From assembly GCA_963729275.1 (NCBI GenBank), contig CAVSNH010000014.1, forward strand, positions 62,001-126,000: a DNA stretch of 64,000 bases, read 5' to 3'. The DNA comes from CAVSNH01 sp963729275. GTDB taxonomy: Bacteria; Actinomycetota; Acidimicrobiia; Acidimicrobiales; RAAP-2. Positions 33,524 through 41,775 of this stretch are shown in pieces. Under the pieces are notes generated by a model. That model saw nothing but the letters and a program-made list of their open reading frames with translations. It had not been told where the DNA came from and made no database searches. Both the position numbers and the translations under genes were made by a program. Position 1 is the first letter of the stretch; every line of letters begins with the position of its first letter.

Positions 33524-34582
33524 ATGGCAGGTAGATCAATCGTTCTCGTTACTGGCGCTGGCGCCAGCAGACAGCTGGGTGCAGACAGCCATCCGCTCCC
33601 GCTCATGGCGGACTGGTCCGACCGCCTGATCGTTCGTATCAACTCGATTGAAAGCCGGCTGGCCGAGGCTATCGGCTTGCAGCCTCAAATGAGAGGTGAC
33701 GAATTCGAAGAAGCGCTCGGTCGGTTTCTCGAACTTGACTCTGAGCTACCGCTCTTTGAGCAATTTGTGCACCTCGGAGCCGCACAACTCATGAGATCAA
33801 CTCAGGAGATGAATGCATGGACGCCGCAGATTCGATCTCGCTGTGACCGGGTCATCGAGGCTGTTCACGAAAGCCTGTACGAAAACTTTAATGCTCTAAC
33901 GATAGATCGTCAGGCAGCAATCAAAGCCTACCGGCTCCTAACGCTCATCATGGATCTCGCCGAAGAGGACAGGCTCGTCTGCGCGACCACCAACTACGAC
34001 TCGTCTCTTGAGATGGCGCTAGATGAAATAGGGTTCCGCGTGAACGACGGCTTCGTACGGACATACAGTTGGGAGACCCCTTGGTTGAACCCTGACGGTC
34101 TAGTGCACAAGGCGAGTCAAGATCGTGCGATCGCTCCGGTGCTCCATCTCCACGGTGCCGTTGGCTGGTATCGAAATGAGGACGGTCGTATTGAGTATCA
34201 CCCTGCGGACAAGAGGTTCAATCGCTCTCTAGGGACACCGGCTCTGCTACTACCAGATCCCAAGAAAGACCCATCTCTCTTTGCTGGCGTCGATGCGATG
34301 TGGTCGGAGTTCCGCGGGGCACTGGAGGACGCCGACGAAATCTACGTACTAGGACATTCCCTTCACGACAAGCATCTAGTTGAAGCTCTTACGACAAACG
34401 GTGAGGCCTCGCTCGTGGTGCTCGGGGTGTTTGAGCAATCGGACTATGAGCGCACAAAAGCGCTCATAGGAGAGCAAGCCATGGTCGTAGCTCTTGAGTT
34501 CGGACCGAATATGGAACGGACTCTGATGGGAAGCCTTGCCCAGTCGATTGCGCAGACGATCGGCCGACCTATGCCTGACTAA
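33524..34582 (+). CDS. SIR2-like domain protein (probable NAD-dependent effector)
   Basis: A 352-residue protein with the SIR2-like (SIR2_2) Rossmann pattern. VTGAGASRQLGAD (about 9-21) is the NAD-binding Gly-rich loop, ATTNYDSSLE (154-163) carries the conserved Asn-Tyr-Asp, VLHLHGAVGWY (206-216) holds the catalytic His, and YVLGHSLHD (274-282) is the C-terminal conserved turn. The domain fills the whole protein; no extra nuclease, TIR or helicase domain is seen. SIR2-like proteins of this form act in phage defence as NAD-depleting enzymes (Thoeris ThsA, DSR, SIR2-HerA). The neighbours here are unknowns, so the partner set is new to me. Deacetylase activity is not likely. Confidence 0.8.
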   Translation: MAGRSIVLVTGAGASRQLGADSHPLPLMADWSDRLIVRINSIESRLAEAIGLQPQMRGDEFEEALGRFLELDSELPLFEQFVHLGAAQLMRSTQEMNAWTPQIRSRCDRVIEAVHESLYENFNALTIDRQAAIKAYRLLTLIMDLAEEDRLVCATTNYDSSLEMALDEIGFRVNDGFVRTYSWETPWLNPDGLVHKASQDRAIAPVLHLHGAVGWYRNEDGRIEYHPADKRFNRSLGTPALLLPDPKKDPSLFAGVDAMWSEFRGALEDADEIYVLGHSLHDKHLVEALTTNGEASLVVLGVFEQSDYERTKALIGEQAMVVALEFGPNMERTLMGSLAQSIAQTIGRPMPD

Positions 34583-34822
34583 TCACTGGAGGGACGGATG
34601 AAACCACCGTGAATGGAGATATCCGACACCAGCCCCTGGATCGCACCATCCGGCCGTATTTTCGCCCATGCGGCCCTGGATCCGCTTTCCCGGTGATGCC
34701 CCTGCCACTGCGGTTGGATAAATCATCTGACCGAACCCGGGACGGATCGGCCGCCCTTCCGGGGGCGATCGTCTCGCGTCCCCGGGGCATTCCAGTTCTG
34801 GATCGATCCGACCGATTACTAG

Positions 34823-35578
34823 GTGGTGAGGAACCGGCCCGCGCACCATCAGCGCGGCCGGCTTGTCGCGGCATGGCGGACAGCCGCTCGGCGATTCCGG
34901 CGGGAGCTTGCCCTGGTCGCCGTCGTGGTGATTGCCTATATCGGCCTGGTCGTCGTCCTGCCGGGTCCAGCGTGGTGGCTCGGCTTCTGCGCCGGCGCTC
35001 TCGTCGGAGCGCTTGTTGTCCTGGCGTTGTCGGCAACGCTGATATACGCCGGAGAGCCAGAAAAGATCTACGGCGTCCTCGGTGAGCAGGCGACCGCCGA
35101 GGTATTGCAAAGTCGAAGGATGCGACGGGATGGTTGGCAGGTGGTGCACGGCTTGCCGTTCGATCGTCACGGCGACGTGGACCACGTGCTCGTTGGCCCC
35201 GGGGGCGTCTATGCCGTCGAAACAAAGTGGACGAATCGATCGGTGACGAGCACCCCGCGATCATCCCGAATGGCGGATGCGCTCGTACAGGCGCGGCTCT
35301 CTGCCCGCAGGATCGAAAGCACCGCACGTGCTCACCACCTCGGCCACATTAAGGTTCATCCGGTGGTCATGTGGTGGGGCAAAGGCGCGCCCCACATTCG
35401 TGACGGCCATGCCCTGATCGACGACGTGATCGTGGTCGATGGTCACCAGGCCGATCAGTGGGTAAGCGGGCCTTGGACCGACTATCTGGACCCTTCGACG
35501 GTGGAGGCCGTGGCCGACGCGCTCCGATCCGAACTCGACAGGCGGCGGGAACCGGCGTCGGCGCCTACAACGGCGTAG
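34823..35578 (+). CDS. NERD nuclease-related domain membrane protein
   Basis: A 251-residue protein. Two adjacent membrane helices (ALVAVVVIAYIGLVVVL and GFCAGALVGALVVLALSATL, about 30-72) precede a soluble NERD domain (about 85-195). The nuclease-fold pattern there is an early Glu in GEQATAEVL, then DVDHVLVGPGG and VYAVETKW, in which the Asp and the E-x-K are the catalytic-type residues of restriction-like enzymes. NERD proteins are predicted DNA-processing nucleases, often plasmid- or island-borne. The start is GTG 34823 (a second GTG follows at once), with no strong ribosome-binding site. It is 240 bp downstream of the SIR2-like gene on the same strand and may or may not belong with it. 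Confidence 0.75.
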   Translation: MVRNRPAHHQRGRLVAAWRTAARRFRRELALVAVVVIAYIGLVVVLPGPAWWLGFCAGALVGALVVLALSATLIYAGEPEKIYGVLGEQATAEVLQSRRMRRDGWQVVHGLPFDRHGDVDHVLVGPGGVYAVETKWTNRSVTSTPRSSRMADALVQARLSARRIESTARAHHLGHIKVHPVVMWWGKGAPHIRDGHALIDDVIVVDGHQADQWVSGPWTDYLDPSTVEAVADALRSELDRRREPASAPTTA

Positions 35579-35665
35579 TAGACGGCCGGCAGGACCGTTG
35601 GCACCGAGGACCGCCGTAATCTCCGAAGCGTGAAACGTTGGTTCACTAGGACGTCGACATCGCTA

Positions 35666-36763
35666 TTAGAGCGCCGTGGTGTGAGTGAAGCGGAACTCGA
35701 CCACGTCGCCCTCCTGCATGACGTAGTCCTTGCCCTCGATGCGGGCCTTGCCGGCGGCCCGCACGGCAGCCAGCGAGCCGGCCTCGACCAGGTCGTCGTA
35801 GCTCACCACCTCAGCCTTGACGAAGCCGCGCTCGAAGTCGGTGTGGATGGTGCCGGCCGCTCGGGGCGCGGTGTCGCCCACCTTGATGGTCCAGGCCCGG
35901 GATTCCTTCGGCCCGGCGGTGAGGAAGGTCTGGAGCCCGAGAGTGGCGAAACCCACCCGGGCCAGGCGGGCCAGCCCCGGCTCCTCCAATCCGTACTCGG
36001 ACAGCAACTCGGCCGACTCCTCGGGCTCGAGGGTAGCCATCTCGGCTTCGAGCTGCGCGCAGAGCACGATCGACTCGGCCGGGGCCACGAGCTCGGCCAG
36101 CCGTTTGCCGAGCTCGGTGTCACCCAGTGCCGCCTCGTCGACGTTGAACACGTAGATGAACGGCTTGGCCGTGAGCAGATGCAGCTCGTCCAGTGGGGCC
36201 GGGTCGATCTCACCGGTGGCGGCTGCCGCGTACACGGTGCGCCCGTCGTCGAGGAGAGCTTGGGCGCGCTCGGCCGCCCGGAGGGTGGGGACCAGCTCGG
36301 GCCGTTTGCGGGACTCCTTGGCCAAGCGCGTGCTGGCGTTCTCCAGCGTCTGCAGGTCGGCCAGGACCAGCTCGGTGTTGACGGTGGCGATGTCGCTCGC
36401 CGGGTCGATCCGCCCAGAGACGTGGACGACGTCATCGTCCTCGAAGACCCGCACGACCTGGCAGATGGCATCCGTCTCACGGATAGCGGCGAGGAAGCGG
36501 TTGCCCAGCCCTTCGCCGCGGGAGGCACCCTCGACCAGGCCGGCGATGTCGACGAAGGTCACGGTGGCGGGGATGATCTCCTGGCTGTCGAAGAGGGCGG
36601 CCAGGCGCTCCAGCCTCGGGTCGGGCACGGGCACGACCCCGACGTTCGGGTCGATGGTGGCAAAGGGGTAGTTGGCCGCCAGGACCTGGTTGCGGGTCAG
36701 GGCGTTGAAGAGAGTCGACTTGCCCACATTGGGCAGGCCGACGATCCCGATCGAGAGTGCCAC
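35666..36763 (-). CDS. ychF: Redox-regulated ATPase YchF (OLA1 family)
   Basis: A 365-residue P-loop NTPase of the Obg-like YchF family. GLPNVGKSTLFNALT (about 9-23) is the G1 loop, FVDIAGLVEGASRGEGLGNRFL is the G3 region with the NTPase-specific tail (read in parts), and NVDE occupies the specificity box in place of the NKxD of GTPases, which agrees with ATP preference. A TGS domain (about 275-360; LQTFLTAGPKESRAWTI, AAGTIHTDFERGFVKAEV) follows. YchF associates with ribosomes and is a conserved housekeeping gene. The GTG at 36763 has GAAGGA 8 nt upstream. Confidence 0.95.
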   Translation of the reverse strand: MALSIGIVGLPNVGKSTLFNALTRNQVLAANYPFATIDPNVGVVPVPDPRLERLAALFDSQEIIPATVTFVDIAGLVEGASRGEGLGNRFLAAIRETDAICQVVRVFEDDDVVHVSGRIDPASDIATVNTELVLADLQTLENASTRLAKESRKRPELVPTLRAAERAQALLDDGRTVYAAAATGEIDPAPLDELHLLTAKPFIYVFNVDEAALGDTELGKRLAELVAPAESIVLCAQLEAEMATLEPEESAELLSEYGLEEPGLARLARVGFATLGLQTFLTAGPKESRAWTIKVGDTAPRAAGTIHTDFERGFVKAEVVSYDDLVEAGSLAAVRAAGKARIEGKDYVMQEGDVVEFRFTHTTAL

Positions 36764-36873
36764 GAGTGAATCCTTCGCTGGAGGTCCGTTGCCGACGGCG
36801 ACCGGCACGAGCGTAGGGGAAGCGGTGGCCACCGGAAGCAGGATGGCGGCCGCCCCGCCGGGGGCGGCGGGCG

Positions 36874-37605
36874 TCAGCCGGGTCGGCGGACGAGGTACTC
36901 GCTCATCGTTGCGCTGCGCAGCCGGGCGAGGTCGAGACACGCCGTCACGCTCTCCATCATCCGGGCCACGTTGGCCGTGAGCTCCTCCTCGGTCGGCGCG
37001 TTGAAGAACAGATGGGGGTCGGCCACGTGCTCGGACGACGGCCAACCTTCCTCCACGATGCCGTCGATTTCCGGGGCGCCGTCAGTGATTGCCCGGACGA
37101 CCTCATTGCGGACGTAGCGGGTGCGGGGCTGCAGCTCCCCGGAGACGGGCGACTGGGTTCCGTGCCACCGGCGGATCCACTCGTGGTACTCGAGGCCCTC
37201 GGGGCGGTGGATGAGCGCCACGGTGAGCACTCCGGGCGATCGTTCACCGTCCGGCCAGTCACGGGGCCGGGCGTGAGGAGTGGTGCCGTAGTCGTCGACA
37301 AGCGACTCGGTGACCAGGTACCCGGCCACCGTGCGATCCACATCGGCCAGCGCTTGCTCGACCGGCTGGCGGTGTTCGTAGCTGTCGAGCCACACCGAGA
37401 CCTCGGCGACGTGCGCGGGCTCTCCCTCTGGCGCCGGCGCCGGTGACGGAGCGGCGGCAGCAGCCGAGTCGTGGACCGCCACGGCCAGGCCGAGCTGACC
37501 CGAGTTCATCAGTCGCGGCACGGTGTCCTCGAACAGCTGCGCCCGCAGTTGGTCGCCGCGCCGCGGGTCGGCGTCACCCCACAACAGGTAGACGAGCTTC
37601 TCCAC
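36874..37605 (-). CDS. EthD-domain protein
   Basis: A 243-residue cytoplasmic protein. A C-terminal EthD/dimeric alpha-beta barrel is suggested by LTVALIHRPEGLEYHEWIRRWHGTQSP followed by RYVRNEVVRAITDGAPEIDGIVEEGW (read in parts), the classical pattern of a strand, H-P-x-x-W...H. The N-terminal 110 residues repeat the same fold more loosely, giving a tandem barrel. Members work with redox enzymes or degrade small ring compounds. It is 15 nt downstream of the AhpD-like gene on the same strand (stop 37621, start GTG 37605) and is probably co-transcribed with it. The substrate is unknown. Confidence 0.72.
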   Translation of the reverse strand: MEKLVYLLWGDADPRRGDQLRAQLFEDTVPRLMNSGQLGLAVAVHDSAAAAAPSPAPAPEGEPAHVAEVSVWLDSYEHRQPVEQALADVDRTVAGYLVTESLVDDYGTTPHARPRDWPDGERSPGVLTVALIHRPEGLEYHEWIRRWHGTQSPVSGELQPRTRYVRNEVVRAITDGAPEIDGIVEEGWPSSEHVADPHLFFNAPTEEELTANVARMMESVTACLDLARLRSATMSEYLVRRPG

Positions 37606-37620
37606 GTCGACGCTCGGTGA

Positions 37621-38127
37621 TCAGCGGGCAGAGGGCGGGATCCGGCAAGCGCCGTCGATGTCGAAGACCTGGTTGAAGCGCCCGAGCGCCAGCCACGAAG
37701 CCACGCACAGCCCGAGGTCGACGAGCTCGGCGTCATTGAACTGCGCGTGCAGGCGGTCCCAGAGGTCGTCGTCCATTCCCAAGTGGTCGTTCGAGTAGCG
37801 CTCGGCGAACTCGGCGGCCAGTCGTTCGCGGGCCGACAACGAGTCCCACCGATGAGCAACCACTTCGTCGTAGAAGGAGTCGGGCACGGCGGCGGGGTCC
37901 ACGCTCCGTCCCGGAACGTCCCGCGCCGTGCGCCAGCCGAGGCAAAGGACGCACTGGTTGACGGCGGCGATGGTGATGCGCGCCGACTCGAACTCACGCA
38001 GAGACAGTGTCGACCGTTCGTAGACGGCGCTCGAATAGGCGGCAGCCGGACCGCTCAGGGCCGGAGCGAGGTCGCCCCAGACGTAGGCAAGCGGGTCACG
38101 ACCCCCGGGAACTGCGACGCGGGCCAT
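37621..38127 (-). CDS. Carboxymuconolactone decarboxylase/AhpD-like protein
   Basis: A 168-residue alpha-helical protein of the AhpD-like superfamily. The active-site pair occurs as CVLCLGWR (about 59-66), where the two cysteines separated by two residues are the redox-active pair of AhpD and the carboxymuconolactone decarboxylase family. The usual His after the second Cys is not kept in the classical place. The protein may reduce peroxide partners or act on lactones. Located just upstream of the EthD gene, with which it forms a two-gene unit. A hydroperoxidase role is an inference from the CxxC motif. Confidence 0.72.
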   Translation of the reverse strand: MARVAVPGGRDPLAYVWGDLAPALSGPAAAYSSAVYERSTLSLREFESARITIAAVNQCVLCLGWRTARDVPGRSVDPAAVPDSFYDEVVAHRWDSLSARERLAAEFAERYSNDHLGMDDDLWDRLHAQFNDAELVDLGLCVASWLALGRFNQVFDIDGACRIPPSAR

Positions 38128-38236
38128 CAGGACATCCGTTGCTGGGGGTGGGCTGGTGGCGGCAAGACGGGATGGGATGGGCGATGTAGCTCGAGTCGGT
38201 TTCGCCCCTTACCCGGAGCCATCGCTCCGGGCCGAA

Positions 38237-38650
38237 TCACGCCTGTGTGGCCGCCGGAAGCCGGCGCACGACGCGTCCGGCCAGGCCGGTTACGTACTGC
38301 AACCACTGCCGGTCGCCGATGAGCCAGAGCCACAGCTCGCGCCGGAAGGCGATGACATGGTCGAAGAAGTCCTCGCGCGTCATGCCGTACGGCTCGAGGG
38401 CAGGCTGCCACAGGCTCCAGAGCCAGATAGCGAGGCACATGTCGTCGGCAAACTCTTCGCGCCAATCGTGTCCCTCGAGTAGCGCGTCGCGCAGGCTGGC
38501 CTTGACGTCGACCGGTTCCTCGGGAAGTTCGAGGCGGGGACCACCGTCTACTTCCACCACGGTCATGCCGTCCACCCTACCCAGATCAACCGACGGAAGT
38601 TGCGGGAAATCCCGTTTGCGCTCTGCACCCATAGCGAACAGGGGCTTCAT
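38237..38650 (-). CDS. Hypothetical protein coupled to the F420/sulfite reductase operon
   Basis: A 137-residue protein of unknown family. It begins MKPLFAMGAERKRDFP and contains a Trp-rich helical stretch (DMCLAIWLWSLWQPALEPYG, about 69-88) followed by FFDHVIAFRRELWLWLIGD. No cysteines for metal clusters and no signal peptide are visible. Its ATG (38650) overlaps the stop of the FrhB-like gene by 4 nt, in the same way that the FrhB-like gene overlaps the reductase gene. The three genes are therefore a translationally coupled set. I suggest an accessory or assembly role; a function cannot be given. It is the last gene of the run. Confidence 0.6.
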   Translation of the reverse strand: MKPLFAMGAERKRDFPQLPSVDLGRVDGMTVVEVDGGPRLELPEEPVDVKASLRDALLEGHDWREEFADDMCLAIWLWSLWQPALEPYGMTREDFFDHVIAFRRELWLWLIGDRQWLQYVTGLAGRVVRRLPAATQA

Positions 38651-39957
38651 CGGTCGGGAACCACCGGCGCGCGGTCCGATCCCTCGTACGCGGCCACGTG
38701 ATCGGCGTAGTCGATGAACAATGGCGCGTCAGGATCGAAGGGCCGACGAAGGCTGTCAAAGGCGATCCGCTTGTCCATGGCATCGAGCTTCTCGAGAGCG
38801 ACGAGGTTGTCCAGCTCGCGGAAGTCGAGCCGTCCGCGTGCGTTGTCGAGCGCTCTCCTCCCTCGCTCCGTCCGTACCAGCACGCTGCTCCACCCGTCCA
38901 TCGATCCGACGCTCCCGACCGACAGATCGGCGCTGCGACCCAAGAAGTCGGCACATTCGTCACAGCCCTTGAGGGCGGCTCCGTGAAAATTCTTGACCGG
39001 CTCGTCCACGGCGACTTCGCCGTCGCGATACTCGACGATCATCCGCCCTCTCAAGACGTCCACCTTCGACACTCGTTCGATCTCGACGCCCCGATCCTCC
39101 TGCAGCAGCTGGAGGATCAGCCCCCGGTAGTCGAAGCTCTTGGTGCACAGGAGCGCGATGGTGAGGACCACGGCATCGATGCGGTGCTTACCGGTGGGCC
39201 AGCGCCGCGACTGCATGGCCCGGATCCCTTGGATCTCGCACGGTGTTCCCACAACCGCTATGCGTGGTTGAGGCGGAAGGTCGTAGCCCGAGAGGTCGAG
39301 CTCGGCGAGCGCCATCGTCTGGTTGTAGTAGCTGCCGGCCGCCTCAGTGATCTCCTTGGCCGTGGTGGCGATGGTGGCGACACCCTTCCACGGCTCCTCG
39401 GGATCGTTGCTCGGCCGGGTGACCAAGGCGCCGTCGATCTCGCCGCCGGCCAAGGCGGCGATGAGGAGGGCGCTCACCACCCCGCCGTCCTGGGCTCCTT
39501 CGGGCCGGCCACCGGCCCGCACCGCGTAGGCACCGAGGACGGCTCCGAGCCCGTCGGCCGGTGGGCCACCGGTGATCTTCCAGTAGGTGTCCGACGAGTC
39601 GGTGCGGATGACGGCCGGTGCCGGACCAGCGGTCGTGCCGGCCAGCTGGGACGCGTCGATCGTTGTCTCGCCGCCTTCGGGGAGCGCAGTCGACGGTGGC
39701 CACAGTGCTTCGTAACGGAGTCCGCCGCGTGGGCAGAAGTCCCAGCAGAGGGAGCACCCCGTGCACATCTTCACCAGCTCCGGCAACAACGTGTCTTCGT
39801 CGATGCCGATCGAGTTCGAGGGACAGACGGCTACGCACGTGCCGCACTGGATGCAGCGGTCGGCTTCGATGACACCGGCCTCGAGCTCCCAGAACCACAC
39901 CTTGCCCGGTGGTTCCTCGACCCCGTTGATCTCCTCGCGAAGTCGGTAGCCCTTCAT
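38647..39957 (-). CDS. F420-dependent oxidoreductase beta-subunit (FrhB/FdhB family) with two ferredoxin clusters
   Basis: A 436-residue iron-sulfur flavoprotein. The N-terminus has two 4Fe-4S motifs: CIQCGTCVAVCP (35-46) and CTGCSLCWDFCP (65-76). Then follow FrhB/FdhB domains: GAQDGGVVSALLIAALAGGE, VVGTPCEIQGIRAMQ, LLCTKSFDYRGL, and KGCDECADFLGRSADLSVGS with Cys pairs for a further cluster. Family members bind FAD or FMN and oxidise F420H2. The gene overlaps the sulfite/nitrite reductase gene by 4 nt, so it is the likely electron-input module for that enzyme. The domain order matches the N-terminal part of methanogen F420-dependent sulfite reductase (Fsr), here on a separate chain. F420H2 use is inferred from the family. 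Confidence 0.82.
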   Translation of the reverse strand: MKGYRLREEINGVEEPPGKVWFWELEAGVIEADRCIQCGTCVAVCPSNSIGIDEDTLLPELVKMCTGCSLCWDFCPRGGLRYEALWPPSTALPEGGETTIDASQLAGTTAGPAPAVIRTDSSDTYWKITGGPPADGLGAVLGAYAVRAGGRPEGAQDGGVVSALLIAALAGGEIDGALVTRPSNDPEEPWKGVATIATTAKEITEAAGSYYNQTMALAELDLSGYDLPPQPRIAVVGTPCEIQGIRAMQSRRWPTGKHRIDAVVLTIALLCTKSFDYRGLILQLLQEDRGVEIERVSKVDVLRGRMIVEYRDGEVAVDEPVKNFHGAALKGCDECADFLGRSADLSVGSVGSMDGWSSVLVRTERGRRALDNARGRLDFRELDNLVALEKLDAMDKRIAFDSLRRPFDPDAPLFIDYADHVAAYEGSDRAPVVPDR

Positions 39958-41753
39958 GCCGGGCTCCCTCCGATGGGCGCGCCGTCCGAGTCACCGGCGC
40001 CGTCCGAGTCACCGGCCAGGATCCGCCGGAGCTCGTCGTTGGGCACCCGTCGGGCCCAGTTGTAGAAGGGCTCGTCCGGTCGCCGCTCGTCCTGGTAGCG
40101 GTGCAGGACGCGCACCAGCGCGTCGGGCACGTCGTTCACCGGGCGGGCGTGCTCGATCCAATCGATGAACCCGGCGCCGTTGCCCAATGACCCCCCCATG
40201 CCGATGTCGACGGCCTCGGCCAGATGGTTGCCCACGTGGGCCACCTCGCCCCGGAAGCCGATGTCGGCGATCTGGGGCTGGGCACAGCTGGCCGAGCACC
40301 CCGAGAAGTGCATCCGGACGACCCCCCGGTCGTCACGGGGCCCCGGGCCCGCCGCACCGTCGGGCCGAGGGGCGGAGCCGACCGGCTCCCCGGCCAGGTG
40401 CTCATCGAGGTATCGGGCCCACTTGAGGGCGCGCTCTTTGGTCTCGGTGATAGCGAACCGGCAGAACTCGTTGCCGGTACAGGCCACCACCCCGCGGGAG
40501 AAGGGCCCTGGGTAGGGCGAGTACTTCTGCATCAGGTCCTCGGCCAGCATCTCCTCGAGCCGATCCTCGGGCACGCCGGTGAAGATGAGGTTCTGGTCGG
40601 TGGCGATCCGGGCCGTGCCGTCCCCATAAGTCTCGGCCAGGCGGGCGGCCTCGACCAATTCGATCCCGTTCATGCGGCCCACGGGCACGCAACAACCCAC
40701 GTAGCAGAGGCCCGGCTCACGCTGGGGGTGCACGCCGACGTGGTCGCCCCGGTAGTGACGGGTCAGGTCCTCACCGGCCGGCACCAGGTCGAAACGCGTC
40801 CGCTTGGCCAGCTCCTGGCGGAAACCCTCGGGGCCGAGCTCCTGGACCAGGTAACGCATCCGGGCGAGGCCCCGGTTCTCACGGTTGCCGAGCTCACCGA
40901 AGAGCTGGGCGATGGCCCGGGCGACCTCGACGGCCTGATCCGGGGTGACGAACACGTCGATGTCGGAGGCCAGGCGCTCTCCGTCGGAGAGGCCGCCGCC
41001 GACCAGGAGGTTGAATCCCAGCTCCCGGCCCGGGCCACGGGCCGGACGCATGCCGATGTCGTTGATCTCCGTCTTGGCGCAGTCCTCGAGGCAGCCGGTC
41101 ACGGCAATCTTGAACTTGCGCGGCAAGTTGGCGTACTCGCGGTTGCCGGTGAAGAAGTCGGAGATGGCTCGTGCCACCGGCAGGGCGTCGAAGGCCTCCT
41201 CGGCATCCACGCCCGACACCGGGCAACAGGTCACGTTCCGAGCCGAGTCACCGCAGGCCTGGACGGTGGTCAGCCCGACAGCGGCCAGCCGCCGCCAGAC
41301 GCGGGGGATGTCCTCGATGCGGAGCCAGTGGATCTGCACCGTCTGACGGGTGGTGAGGTCTGCATAGCGCGATCCGAAGATCCGGCTCTCCGTGCCGTCG
41401 GGGCCTTCGCCGAAAGCGTCGGCCACGACTCCGATCTCGCGGAGCTGGGGAGACGTGAGATGACCGCCCGGGATCTTGATGCGCAGCATGAAGGCGTCGC
41501 CACCCTGGCGCTGCGGGTAGATCCCGACCCACTTGAGTCGCTCGACCTCACCCTTGACCTTGTCGATGGCTCCCGCGCCCTCGACCGAGTAGGTGTCGAT
41601 GATGGCGTCCGCCACCTCGAGCGGATGGCGGTCGAGCTTGAATTGCTCGACCTCGTTCAGCTCCGTGCGGCGCCGATAGGGGTTGATGAAGGGCATCGGA
41701 CGATCCGTGCCCCGAAGTCGGAGCCCGTAGAGCTCGTCCCTGTCCTTCTGCAT
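39954..41753 (-). CDS. sir: Sirohaem sulfite/nitrite reductase
   Basis: A 599-residue reductase of the ferredoxin-type nitrite/sulfite reductase family. GSRYADLTTRQTVQIHWLRI and ARNVTCCPVSG (about 172-182) are the conserved N-half segments. TGCLEDCAKTEINDIGMRPA follows, and the sirohaem/4Fe-4S ligands are C425-x5-C431 (CTGNEFC) and C486-x3-C490 (CSASC). The reaction is the six-electron reduction of sulfite to sulfide or nitrite to ammonia. The cysH context favours sulfite. ATG 41753 is 22 nt after the cysH stop. The electron donor is probably the coupled FrhB-type protein rather than ferredoxin or NADPH. Confidence 0.88.
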   Translation of the reverse strand: MQKDRDELYGLRLRGTDRPMPFINPYRRRTELNEVEQFKLDRHPLEVADAIIDTYSVEGAGAIDKVKGEVERLKWVGIYPQRQGGDAFMLRIKIPGGHLTSPQLREIGVVADAFGEGPDGTESRIFGSRYADLTTRQTVQIHWLRIEDIPRVWRRLAAVGLTTVQACGDSARNVTCCPVSGVDAEEAFDALPVARAISDFFTGNREYANLPRKFKIAVTGCLEDCAKTEINDIGMRPARGPGRELGFNLLVGGGLSDGERLASDIDVFVTPDQAVEVARAIAQLFGELGNRENRGLARMRYLVQELGPEGFRQELAKRTRFDLVPAGEDLTRHYRGDHVGVHPQREPGLCYVGCCVPVGRMNGIELVEAARLAETYGDGTARIATDQNLIFTGVPEDRLEEMLAEDLMQKYSPYPGPFSRGVVACTGNEFCRFAITETKERALKWARYLDEHLAGEPVGSAPRPDGAAGPGPRDDRGVVRMHFSGCSASCAQPQIADIGFRGEVAHVGNHLAEAVDIGMGGSLGNGAGFIDWIEHARPVNDVPDALVRVLHRYQDERRPDEPFYNWARRVPNDELRRILAGDSDGAGDSDGAPIGGSPA

Positions 41754-41775
41754 GTCAGGTCTGCGATCGCGGCAT

